Of a DNA stretch of 6,320 nt, positions 1 to 5,794 are shown piece by piece (the first letter of the stretch is position 1; each line of letters begins with the position of its first letter). The translations under genes and the position numbers were made by a program. The stretch is from Bacteroidota bacterium. GTDB lineage: Bacteria > Bacteroidota > Bacteroidia > Chitinophagales > LD1. The stretch spans positions 1 to 6,320 of the forward strand of contig JAFDYP010000588.1 in the NCBI GenBank assembly GCA_018267355.1. Direction: 5' to 3'. Under the pieces are notes generated by a model. That model was not told where the DNA came from and did no database searches. It worked only from the letters and a program-made list of their open reading frames with translations.

Positions 1-2
1 CA

Positions 3-410
3 AAGCCAAAAAGTAGAGTCATAATTGACACTAATCTTTGGATAAACCTCTTGCTTAGCAGAGACTACTCTAAGTTTGCAAACATTCTCGACAATCAGGA
101 TATCACTTTGGTCTTCAGCAGGGAACTGTTGGATGAATTAATTGATGTATGCCACCGTCCTAAATTCAAAAAGTATTTTGGGCAAGAAGATATTGAAGAA
201 CTTGTCGCCATTATTGGCAGGATAGCCGATTTCGTAGAAATCACCTCTGAAGTAAATATTTGCAGAGATGCTAATGACAACTTCCTTCTTGCCTTGGCCA
301 TTGATGGCCAAGCCGACTATTTGATCACAGGAGATAGTGATTTGTTAGTTCTCAAGCAGATTGAGAAAACCACCATACTCAGTATGACTGATTATTTATA
401 TCAGATGTAG
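3..410 (+). CDS. PIN-domain ribonuclease, probable toxin of a toxin-antitoxin pair (5' end off the window)
   Basis: The frame is open from the first bases of the window. It reads KPKSRVIIDTNLWINLLL before the internal TTG at 51, so that TTG is not the true start. The IIDTN motif holds the first catalytic aspartate of the PIN fold. The other expected acidic residues follow in order: Glu in LLDELIDV, Asp in RDANDN and Asp in the closing ITGDSDLL strand. PIN proteins of this kind (COG1569-like) are small Mg2+-dependent RNases, usually toxins of type II toxin-antitoxin modules. The visible 135 codons nearly fill the usual length of about 135-145, so only a few N-terminal codons seem to be missing. 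An antitoxin gene would be expected just upstream, outside the window. Two 60-base rows counted by hand are 42-43% G+C, against 52-63% in two rows from the downstream cassette, which would fit separate acquisition. The family call is firm; the toxin role is inferred. Confidence 0.85.
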   Translation, partial: KPKSRVIIDTNLWINLLLSRDYSKFANILDNQDITLVFSRELLDELIDVCHRPKFKKYFGQEDIEELVAIIGRIADFVEITSEVNICRDANDNFLLALAIDGQADYLITGDSDLLVLKQIEKTTILSMTDYLYQM

Positions 411-412
411 TC

Positions 413-919
413 CTACCGCGTCACTCCACTCCCAATCTTCCCATATTCTTTATCATAAGGCTCCCAGAGTTCGATCTTATTACCATCCGGGTCCATAATG
501 TGGAGGAAGTTGCCGTATGAGTATGTTTCTATCGTGTCTATGACTAATACGCTGTCTCGTTTGAATTCTTTGAGCAGCGCCTCCAGATTTACCACACGGT
601 AGTTGATCATGAAGTCCCTTTCAGAAGGCTTAAAGTAATTGGTGGTTTCCGGGAAAGCGCTCCATTGCGTATAGCCCTTCTGTGTGGAGTCTGCTCCCTG
701 ATACCACTGGAAAACGGCGCCGTAGGGATTTGTATTCAGCCCGAGGTGCTGGCGGTACCAGGCCCGGGTGGCTTTGGGGCTTTTGCATTTGAAGAAGATG
801 CCTCCTATGCCGGTCACTTTGCGCTCGGGCGCGGGAGCCTCTGCTATCCACGAGCGGACAGCAAAACCTAGCGTAAAGGATGCCAGCACGATCAGAGCTG
901 TAGTAGCGATCTTCCTCAT
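413..919 (-). CDS. VOC/glyoxalase-fold protein with N-terminal membrane or export segment
   Basis: A 168-residue protein. Residues 1-20 are a basic start (MRK) followed by a hydrophobic stretch, which looks like a signal peptide or signal anchor. A Pro/Ala/Glu-rich linker leads into a single VOC domain at about residues 36-158. The domain shows IGGIFFKCKSPKATRAWYR near its start, a conserved MINYRVVNLEALL strand-helix, and HIMDPDGNKIELWEP at the end. His140 and Glu150 are plausible metal ligands. Close relatives are usually cytosolic, about 120-130 residues long, and begin near position 34, so the export segment is an addition. It suggests a periplasmic or membrane-tethered protein. The substrate cannot be read from sequence: VOC proteins include glyoxalases, dioxygenases and antibiotic-resistance proteins. 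The only upstream ATG that keeps the hydrophobic segment is the one chosen. The gene converges on the PIN gene with two bases between stop codons. Confidence 0.85.
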   Translation of the reverse strand: MRKIATTALIVLASFTLGFAVRSWIAEAPAPERKVTGIGGIFFKCKSPKATRAWYRQHLGLNTNPYGAVFQWYQGADSTQKGYTQWSAFPETTNYFKPSERDFMINYRVVNLEALLKEFKRDSVLVIDTIETYSYGNFLHIMDPDGNKIELWEPYDKEYGKIGSGVTR

Positions 920-1118
920 ATATGTGTCTTTATCTGAGCGTTAATAAACAGAGAACTTTTGTATTTATCTGCAAAAGCGGTTCGGAAAGGCTTTTAAGCC
1001 ATTCATTGTTAATAGATTACAGTTCCCACACTTTGTCTATAAAAGCCCGTGGCAATCAGGTATATTCGCACCCGAAAATTTGTCGTTCGTTTAAACTCAA
1101 CTACATAAGCTAATCACT
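920..1118. other. Divergent intergenic region between the VOC gene and the aminotransferase gene
   Basis: This 199-base AT-rich stretch must hold the promoters of both flanking genes. On the plus strand I see only imperfect -7-like octamers (TAnnTTTG): AACTTTTG at 954-961 and TATATTCG at 1061-1068, each with one mismatch and without a well-spaced TTTG -33 element. A short inverted repeat, GGCTTTTAAGCC, lies at 989-1000. Its left arm GGCTTTT is repeated inverted as AAAAGCC at 1041-1047. These could be operator-like but are short enough to be chance. A 63-codon open frame at 922-1113 has no recognisable protein character and I do not call it a gene. No Shine-Dalgarno sequence precedes the ATG at 1119. 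Confidence 0.5.
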
Positions 1119-2432
1119 ATGGCCAATAAACCTGCCCTGAATGCTGACTATCCGGTCATCACTAAGTCTACGGAGATACTCAATAAAGCAAAGCAGATCA
1201 TGCACCCGGTGAGTCAGACGCTCGCCAAAGGACCCGGTCAGCACACGCGTGGCGTGGCGCCGGTCTACCTGGACCGCGGCAAGGGCAGCCACGTATGGGA
1301 TGTGGATGGCAATGAATACATAGACTATACGATGGGTGTAGGCCCGCTGTCTCTCGGCTACTGCTATGAGGCGGTGGACAATGCCATCAAGGCGCAACTG
1401 GAGAAGGGCATCACCTTCTCCCTGATGTCGCCGCTGGAGTATGAGGCTGCCGCGCTCGTAGCATCTGTAGTGCCTAATACAGAGAGTGTGCGTATCTCCA
1501 AAACCGGCTGCGATGCGACCTCTATGGCCGTGCGCCTATCGCGTGCACACACAGGCCGCAAGAAGGTGGTCTGCTGCGGCTATCACGGCTGGCATGACTG
1601 GTATATTGGAACCACTACGCGCAATGCAGGTATCCCTGAAGAAGTACAAGCGCTGACCAAGACTTTCTCCTATAATAATATCGACTCGCTGAAGGCTGTC
1701 CTGGATAGCGATGTGGCATGTGTGATCCTGGAGCCATACATATTTGAAGCACCTAAGGAGGGATTTCTTGAAGAAGTAGCGAGGCTGACCAAAGAGAATG
1801 GCTCGCTGCTCGTGTTTGATGAAATGTGGAGCGGATTCCGCGTGGCACTGGGTGGTGCGCAGGAGTACTTTGGTATCAAGGCTGACCTCGCTTGCTTTAG
1901 CAAGGCAGTGGCCAATGGGATGCCGATCTCTTTCCTCACTGGTCGCAAGGATGTGATCGAGCGCGGCGAACATGATGTATTCATCTTCACCACTTTTGGT
2001 GGCGAGGCACTATCACTGGCGGCCACTATCGCTACGATCAAAGAGCTGAAAGAAAAGAATGTACCTGCCTACCTCGCCAAGCAAGGCGCGAAACTGAAGG
2101 CCGGCTACAATGCGCTCGTAGCAAAGTATGGCATGGAGGAGATCACTAATGCGGGTGGTTTTGACTGCCGTGGTGCGATCAACTTCCTGCCGGGAGCTGG
2201 CGATGGCCTCGTGATCAAAACGCTGATGCAGCAGGAAATGATCAAGCGCGGCATCCTCTGGGGTGGCTCGCACAATATGAGCTTTAGCCATACAGATGCT
2301 GATATAGACTACACCCTGCAGGCATATGATGATGTGCTGCCTATCATCAAAAAGGCTGTGGCCGATGGCAACGCTAAAGAACTGCTGAAAGGCGAAGTAC
2401 TGGATGTGGTGTTTAGGAAGACGAAATATTAA
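1119..2432 (+). CDS. Class III PLP-dependent aminotransferase (glutamate-1-semialdehyde aminomutase-like), sugar-cassette type
   Basis: A full-length 437-residue fold-type I aminotransferase. The N-terminal part has GSHVWDVDGNEYIDY (56-70), typical of class III enzymes. Cofactor-site motifs follow: a phosphate-binding turn around KTGCDATSMAVRL (128-140), YHGWHDW (155-161), the PLP-nitrogen Asp234 in LVFDEMWSGFR, and the Schiff-base Lys262 in CFSKAVANGMPIS. FTTFGGEALSLAA (290-302) closes the site. Automatic annotation would probably name it HemL. Several motifs differ from housekeeping glutamate-1-semialdehyde aminomutase: SGTEA is replaced by TGCDA, DEVMTGFR by DEMWSGFR, and the lysine loop is SKAVANGMP. 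With the dehydrogenase, HAD phosphatase and NeuB genes directly behind it, a role in aminating a sugar or sugar-acid intermediate is more likely than tetrapyrrole synthesis. It is probably the first gene of the cassette. The class assignment is firm; the substrate is unknown. Confidence 0.9.
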   Translation: MANKPALNADYPVITKSTEILNKAKQIMHPVSQTLAKGPGQHTRGVAPVYLDRGKGSHVWDVDGNEYIDYTMGVGPLSLGYCYEAVDNAIKAQLEKGITFSLMSPLEYEAAALVASVVPNTESVRISKTGCDATSMAVRLSRAHTGRKKVVCCGYHGWHDWYIGTTTRNAGIPEEVQALTKTFSYNNIDSLKAVLDSDVACVILEPYIFEAPKEGFLEEVARLTKENGSLLVFDEMWSGFRVALGGAQEYFGIKADLACFSKAVANGMPISFLTGRKDVIERGEHDVFIFTTFGGEALSLAATIATIKELKEKNVPAYLAKQGAKLKAGYNALVAKYGMEEITNAGGFDCRGAINFLPGAGDGLVIKTLMQQEMIKRGILWGGSHNMSFSHTDADIDYTLQAYDDVLPIIKKAVADGNAKELLKGEVLDVVFRKTKY

Positions 2433-2436
2433 AAGA

Positions 2437-2500
2437 GACGACGGACCACGGTCTACAAACGACTGAAATGCAGTCGACAGTCAACGGTCCACAGTCAACG
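2437..2500. repeat. Degenerate tandem heptanucleotide repeat, consensus GWCNACR
   Basis: The 79-base gap between the aminotransferase and dehydrogenase genes is mostly a 7-base tandem repeat in two blocks. Block 1 is GACGACG, GACCACG, GTCTACA (2437-2457). Block 2 is GTCGACA, GTCAACG, GTCCACA, GTCAACG (2473-2500). All seven units fit GWCNACR, with the fourth base free. The 15 bases between the blocks make the left half of a small inverted repeat, CGACTG-AAATG-CAGTCG (2460-2476). The block ends 11 bases before the ATG at 2512. The period is not a multiple of three and both flanking genes are intact, so this is noncoding. Whether it acts in RNA or DNA is unknown. Confidence 0.75.
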
Positions 2501-2511
2501 AATAAAAGACA

Positions 2512-3366
2512 ATGGAACTTTTCTCTCTCAAAAATAAAACAGCGATCGTCACCGGCGCATGCGGCCTGATAGGCAAAGAGCACTGCCGTGCATTGGCAGA
2601 GGCTGGTGCTAATGTGGTAGTGGCTGATGTCAATCAGGATGCATGTGATGCCTTTGCAGAGCTGCTATCGGAGCATAATACTGTAGAGGCTGGTCGCGGA
2701 CCAAAAGAAAAGATTAGCCTGGGCACACACATGGGCCTCGCGATCAATGTGACGGATAAGGCCTCTCTTGAGGCAGGCCGCGACAAGATACTGGCGCAAT
2801 ATGGCAGCATAGATATACTGATCAATAATGCCGCGATCAACGATATGTTTGAAAACCCGGCGATGGCTGCAAAGCAATCCATGTTTGAGAACTATCCGCT
2901 AGATATGTGGCTGAAATCACTCGATGTGAATGTAACGGGTGTATTTCTCTGCTCGCAGGTCTTCGGCACTGTGATGGCGGAGCAGGGCAAGGGCAGCATC
3001 ATCAATGTGGCCTCTACCTACGGCATCGTAGGCCCCGACCAGAGCATCTACCAAAATCAAAGGGGCGAACAAACGTTTTATAAATCACCTGCCTATCCGG
3101 CTACCAAAGGTGCGGTGGTGAACTTCACCCGCTTCCTCGCGGCCTACTGGGGCGAGAAGGGTGTGCGTGTGAATACGCTTTCCCCCGGCGGCGTGGAGAA
3201 TAGCCAGGATGAGTTTTTTATACAGAACTATAGCAAGAAAACAGCGCTGAAGCGGATGGCAGTACCCACGGACTACAAGGGTGCGGTGGTATTCCTCTCC
3301 AGTGATGCGTCTGCCTACATGACCGGGGCCAACCTGATCGTAGACGGCGGCTGGACGGCGATGTGA
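2512..3366 (+). CDS. Short-chain dehydrogenase/reductase (classical SDR, probably NAD-dependent)
   Basis: A 284-residue classical SDR. The Rossmann start is TGACGLIG (14-21). Asp39 at the end of the second strand (VVVADVN) favours NAD(H) over NADP(H). NNAA is at 105-108. The catalytic tetrad is visible as Asn140 (DVNVTG), Ser168 (NVAST), Tyr195 and Lys199 (YPATK). The C-terminus ends in the usual LIVDGGW. At 284 residues it is longer than the common 250. The extra length lies in two places: about 56-78, before the third strand, and about 172-192, between the catalytic Ser and Tyr. The latter contains SIYQNQRGEQTFYKSP and probably shapes the substrate pocket. Related SDRs named flagellin modification protein A (PtmA) occur in legionaminic-type sugar loci. 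Here it would oxidise a hydroxyl so that the neighbouring aminotransferase can add nitrogen. That pairing is inferred from gene order; the product is not known. Confidence 0.9.
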   Translation: MELFSLKNKTAIVTGACGLIGKEHCRALAEAGANVVVADVNQDACDAFAELLSEHNTVEAGRGPKEKISLGTHMGLAINVTDKASLEAGRDKILAQYGSIDILINNAAINDMFENPAMAAKQSMFENYPLDMWLKSLDVNVTGVFLCSQVFGTVMAEQGKGSIINVASTYGIVGPDQSIYQNQRGEQTFYKSPAYPATKGAVVNFTRFLAAYWGEKGVRVNTLSPGGVENSQDEFFIQNYSKKTALKRMAVPTDYKGAVVFLSSDASAYMTGANLIVDGGWTAM

Positions 3367-3379
3367 TTTTGATACGATA

Positions 3380-3407
3380 GACTTTAGACGTTAGACAATA
3401 GATAATA
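3380..3407. repeat. Second tandem heptanucleotide repeat, consensus GAYNWTA
   Basis: The 42-base gap before the HAD gene holds four exact-length 7-base units in register: GACTTTA, GACGTTA, GACAATA, GATAATA. A fifth unit upstream (TACGATA, 3373-3379) differs from the consensus at its first base. The last unit ends one base before the ATG at 3409. The pattern GAYNWTA resembles the GWCNACR repeat of the preceding gap: the same period, a G-(A/T)-pyrimidine core, a free fourth base, and A/T, pyrimidine and purine at positions five to seven. The two may belong to one degenerate family. There is no Shine-Dalgarno sequence; the repeat occupies the place where one would be. Confidence 0.65.
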
Positions 3408-3408
3408 C

Positions 3409-3927
3409 ATGAACAGCTTTTCCTCACATAACGCAGAGGCCCTTCGGGCAAAAGCAGCAAAGATCCAGCTCCTGATCACGGATTGTGATGGGGTGCTGAC
3501 CGATGGGGGCGTGTATGTATCTGCCGAGGGGGAAGAGCTGAAGAAGTTTAACCTGCGCGATGGCATGGGCGTAGAGCGTCTGCGCAAGGTGTGTGGCATA
3601 GACACGGGCATCATGACGGGAGAGAACTCTCCTATCGTATCGAAGCGTGCAGAGAAGCTGCAGATCAAGCACCTCTACCTGCATATCAAGGACAAAAAAG
3701 CCTGTCTCGCCGAGATACTGCTCATGCATAATCTCAAGGCAGAAGAAATAGCCTACATTGGCGATGATCTGAATGACCTGGAGGTGATCCGTATGGCCGG
3801 CCTGACCGCCAGCCCGTCGGACGGCAATAGTTTGATTAAAGAAACAGTAGATTATATTTGCGGTTTGCCCGGAGGGGCAGGCGCGTTCCGCGAGTTTGCG
3901 GAGCTCATCATAGCACTAAGAGACTAA
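3409..3927 (+). CDS. KdsC-like HAD phosphatase, probable nonulosonate-9-phosphate (KDN-9-P type) phosphatase
   Basis: A 172-residue capless (C0) HAD phosphatase of the KdsC/NeuC-associated family, at the normal family length. Motif I is TDCDGVLTDGG, with nucleophile Asp25 and acid/base Asp27. Motif II is Thr70 in MTGENS, motif III is Lys96 in KDK, and motif IV is GDDLND (118-123). The C-terminal GGAGAFREF is the family tail that reaches the active site of the next subunit in the tetramer. After motif II the sequence has Glu72 and Lys83 (TGE...AEK). The same pair at the same spacing, Glu56 and Lys67, was shown in Bacteroides thetaiotaomicron BT1713 to set specificity for KDN-9-phosphate over Kdo-8-phosphate. 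I align this from memory. The enzyme should therefore remove phosphate from the product of the NeuB-type synthase encoded nine bases downstream. Annotation simply as KdsC would probably be misleading. Confidence 0.88.
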   Translation: MNSFSSHNAEALRAKAAKIQLLITDCDGVLTDGGVYVSAEGEELKKFNLRDGMGVERLRKVCGIDTGIMTGENSPIVSKRAEKLQIKHLYLHIKDKKACLAEILLMHNLKAEEIAYIGDDLNDLEVIRMAGLTASPSDGNSLIKETVDYICGLPGGAGAFREFAELIIALRD

Positions 3928-3936
3928 AATACATAA

Positions 3937-4812
3937 ATGCAGACTTACACATTAAAGAATGGTCGTGTGATCGGACAGGGGCAACCTTGTTTTATTATAG
4001 CCGAGATAGGACTCAACCATAATGGTTCACTGGATATAGCCCTCCAACTGATAGATGAAGCCGTAAAGGCCGGCTGCGATGCGGTGAAATTTCAGAAGCG
4101 TACACCTGAGGTGTGCACGCCAAAGGATCAGTGGGATATCATGCGCGAGACTCCATGGGGCACTATGCGCTACATAGACTACCGCTACAAAGTGGAATTT
4201 GGCAAGGATGAATACAAGACCATAGATGACTACTGTACCAAGAAGGGCATCATCTGGTTTGCATCCTGCTGGGACGAGGAGTCAGTGGACTTCCTGGAGC
4301 AGTTCAAGCCTGCCTTGTACAAGGCTGCCTCTGCGGCGCTGACAGATATGCCACTGCTGCAAAAGAAAAAGGATACCGGCAAGCCGCTGATCATCTCTAC
4401 CGGTATGTCTACCATGGATGAGATCACTACTGCCGTAGACCACATCGGTACTGAGAACCTCCTGATAGCACACTCTACCTCGTCATATCCTGCGCCGATC
4501 TCTGAGCTAAACCTCCGCATGATCAATACCCTACAGAGCAAATATCCTGATGTGCCTATAGGCTACTCAGGCCATGAGACAGGGCTGGCTACTACGCTGG
4601 CGGCTGTAGCTATGGGTGCTACCTTTATCGAGCGCCACTTTACCCTGGACCGCGCCATGTGGGGCTCTGACCAGGCTGCCTCTGTAGAGCCGGTAGGCAT
4701 GGCCAAGCTGGTAAAAGACATCCGCGACATTGAGGCTGCTATGGGCGATGGCGTGAAGAAAGTATATGACAGCGAGCTCGGCCCGCGTGCCAAGCTGAGG
4801 AGGGTTAAGTAA
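3937..4812 (+). CDS. NeuB-family sialic/nonulosonic acid synthase lacking the C-terminal SAF domain
   Basis: A 291-residue TIM-barrel synthase that condenses phosphoenolpyruvate with a hexose or hexosamine acceptor to a 3-deoxy-nonulosonic acid. Conserved elements are AEIGLNHNG (22-30), DAVKFQK (48-54), LYKAAS (127-132), LIISTGMST (151-159), HSTSSYP (179-185), GYSGHE (209-214) and ERHFTLDR (232-239). His213 fits the second metal ligand. The first metal-binding segment reads HSTSSYP where most relatives have HCT-type sequences. Canonical NeuB proteins are about 340-350 residues long and end in an antifreeze-like SAF domain. This one stops in the linker (RAKLRRVK). The 55 bases after the stop hold no remnant of that domain, so this is a genuinely short form, not a frameshift. 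In Neisseria NeuB an arginine of that domain contacts the N-acetyl substrate. Its absence, with the KDN-type phosphatase next door, suggests a non-acetylated acceptor such as mannose 6-phosphate. Confidence 0.9.
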   Translation: MQTYTLKNGRVIGQGQPCFIIAEIGLNHNGSLDIALQLIDEAVKAGCDAVKFQKRTPEVCTPKDQWDIMRETPWGTMRYIDYRYKVEFGKDEYKTIDDYCTKKGIIWFASCWDEESVDFLEQFKPALYKAASAALTDMPLLQKKKDTGKPLIISTGMSTMDEITTAVDHIGTENLLIAHSTSSYPAPISELNLRMINTLQSKYPDVPIGYSGHETGLATTLAAVAMGATFIERHFTLDRAMWGSDQAASVEPVGMAKLVKDIRDIEAAMGDGVKKVYDSELGPRAKLRRVK

Positions 4813-4829
4813 GACGCTGACCACTATCA

Positions 4830-4860
4830 TTAGCTATATCTGGCCTCAATTTTAATTTTG
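4830..4860 (+). promoter_or_regulatory. Candidate Bacteroidota-type promoter for the desaturase-transporter pair
   Basis: TAATTTTG at 4853-4860 matches the Bacteroidota -7 consensus TAnnTTTG at every fixed base. TTAG at 4830-4833 is a three-of-four match to the -33 TTTG element, with the usual 19-base spacer. The -7 box ends only seven bases before the ATG at 4868. Transcription would start at or almost at the start codon, so the message would be leaderless or nearly so. The position in the only sizeable gap between the NeuB gene and the next gene supports a separate transcription unit. It remains a motif match only. Confidence 0.5.
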
Positions 4861-4867
4861 CGCCATT

Positions 4868-5794
4868 ATGTTTGATACTACATTTCTCATTACTACCAGC
4901 ATATTGGTCGGCTGGATCTGCATCGTGGTCACGCTGGAGCATCTCTATCCCTATACTAAAGGCGTCAAGTTCTTTCGCAAGGGTTTCTGGCTGGATATGG
5001 TGTGGTATACTTTTATCCAGAGCTACCTGCTGGGTATCCTGATCAATAGCTACATCATAGCTCCTATCAAGGTCAAGCTCAACTATCACGGATCGGAGAC
5101 GCTCTCCCACTGGCCTATATGGGCGCTGGTACTGTTGTTCCTTTTTACGCATGACTTTTATATCTATTGGTTTCACCGCCTGCAGCACAATACCAAATGG
5201 CTGTGGCGTACACATGAGGCGCACCACTCCAATAAAGAGGTAGACTGGCTGGCCGGCTCCCGCTCTCATGCGCTGGAGATCATTATCAATCAGACCATTG
5301 AGTTTGCCCCGATCGTGCTGCTGCTAGATGTCAAGACAGCAGCTATAGTGGTTCCTATCAAGGCACTCCTCGACGCTGTATGGGGCATCTGGATACATGC
5401 CAATATAGATGTACACTCAGGCAAGCTACAGTACATCATCAATGGTCCTGAGATGCACCAGTGGCACCACTCAGATCACCAGGAGGTGTTTTACTCTAAC
5501 TACTCTACCAAGTTCGCTTTCTGGGACTGGATCTTTGGTACTGGCTTCCTGCCCGGCCTGAGCCCGCGACAATACAAGGTGATGAAGCCTGAGAAGTTTG
5601 GCCTGCCGTATGATTTCCCGCAGGACTACTTTATGCAGCATTGGTTTGCCTTCCATCGCTTTGATGTGAAAAAGATCGAGTCTATACCTGTGGTCAGGAC
5701 TTATATTGATTGGAAAAAGCCGATCCTTCGTATATTCGTGAAGGAGGATGGTGATAGCGTGACTACGCCGTCCGACCCACAGACTACTAAATGA
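4868..5794 (+). CDS. Sterol desaturase / fatty acid hydroxylase family membrane di-iron enzyme
   Basis: A 308-residue integral membrane protein with the histidine clusters of the fatty acid hydroxylase superfamily. They are HDFYIYWFHRLQH (95-107), HEAHH (116-120), HANIDVH (177-183) and HQWHH (197-201). These histidines would bind two irons for O2-dependent C-H hydroxylation or desaturation. Hydrophobic spans lie at about 5-23, 45-65, 83-100 and 145-175. The charged C-terminal 60 residues are probably cytoplasmic. Bacterial members act on lipids, sterols, carotenoids or ether lipids; the substrate here is not evident. The ATG at 4868 is the natural start because it keeps the whole first membrane span, although it lies very close to the candidate promoter. 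The 3' end overlaps the transporter gene in an ATGA junction, which suggests coupled translation. A functional link with the upstream sugar-acid genes is possible but not shown. Confidence 0.88.
   Translation: MFDTTFLITTSILVGWICIVVTLEHLYPYTKGVKFFRKGFWLDMVWYTFIQSYLLGILINSYIIAPIKVKLNYHGSETLSHWPIWALVLLFLFTHDFYIYWFHRLQHNTKWLWRTHEAHHSNKEVDWLAGSRSHALEIIINQTIEFAPIVLLLDVKTAAIVVPIKALLDAVWGIWIHANIDVHSGKLQYIINGPEMHQWHHSDHQEVFYSNYSTKFAFWDWIFGTGFLPGLSPRQYKVMKPEKFGLPYDFPQDYFMQHWFAFHRFDVKKIESIPVVRTYIDWKKPILRIFVKEDGDSVTTPSDPQTTK

Noticed and set aside
51..53. TTG as start codon of the PIN gene
   Set aside because: The frame is open upstream and encodes the catalytic IIDTN motif before this codon, so the real start is outside the window.
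388..404. CTGAT-TATTTAT-ATCAG inverted repeat at the convergent gene ends
   Set aside because: A five-base AT-rich stem inside coding sequence without a T-tract is readily chance, though a transcript end nearby is expected.
922..1113. 63-codon open frame in the divergent intergenic region
   Set aside because: No recognisable domain or protein-like composition. It occupies the space where promoters of both flanking genes must lie, and ends six bases before the aminotransferase start.
1536..2041. Long antisense open frames inside the aminotransferase gene
   Set aside because: They lie opposite a gene with complete family motifs and show no domain of their own. They are by-products of its codon use.
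2460..2476. Hairpin CGACTG-AAATG-CAGTCG as a terminator
   Set aside because: The stem is only six base pairs and no T-tract follows. The arms are partly explained by the heptanucleotide repeat.
2437..2500. CRISPR array
   Set aside because: The units are seven bases, contiguous and degenerate, with no spacers and no cas genes nearby.
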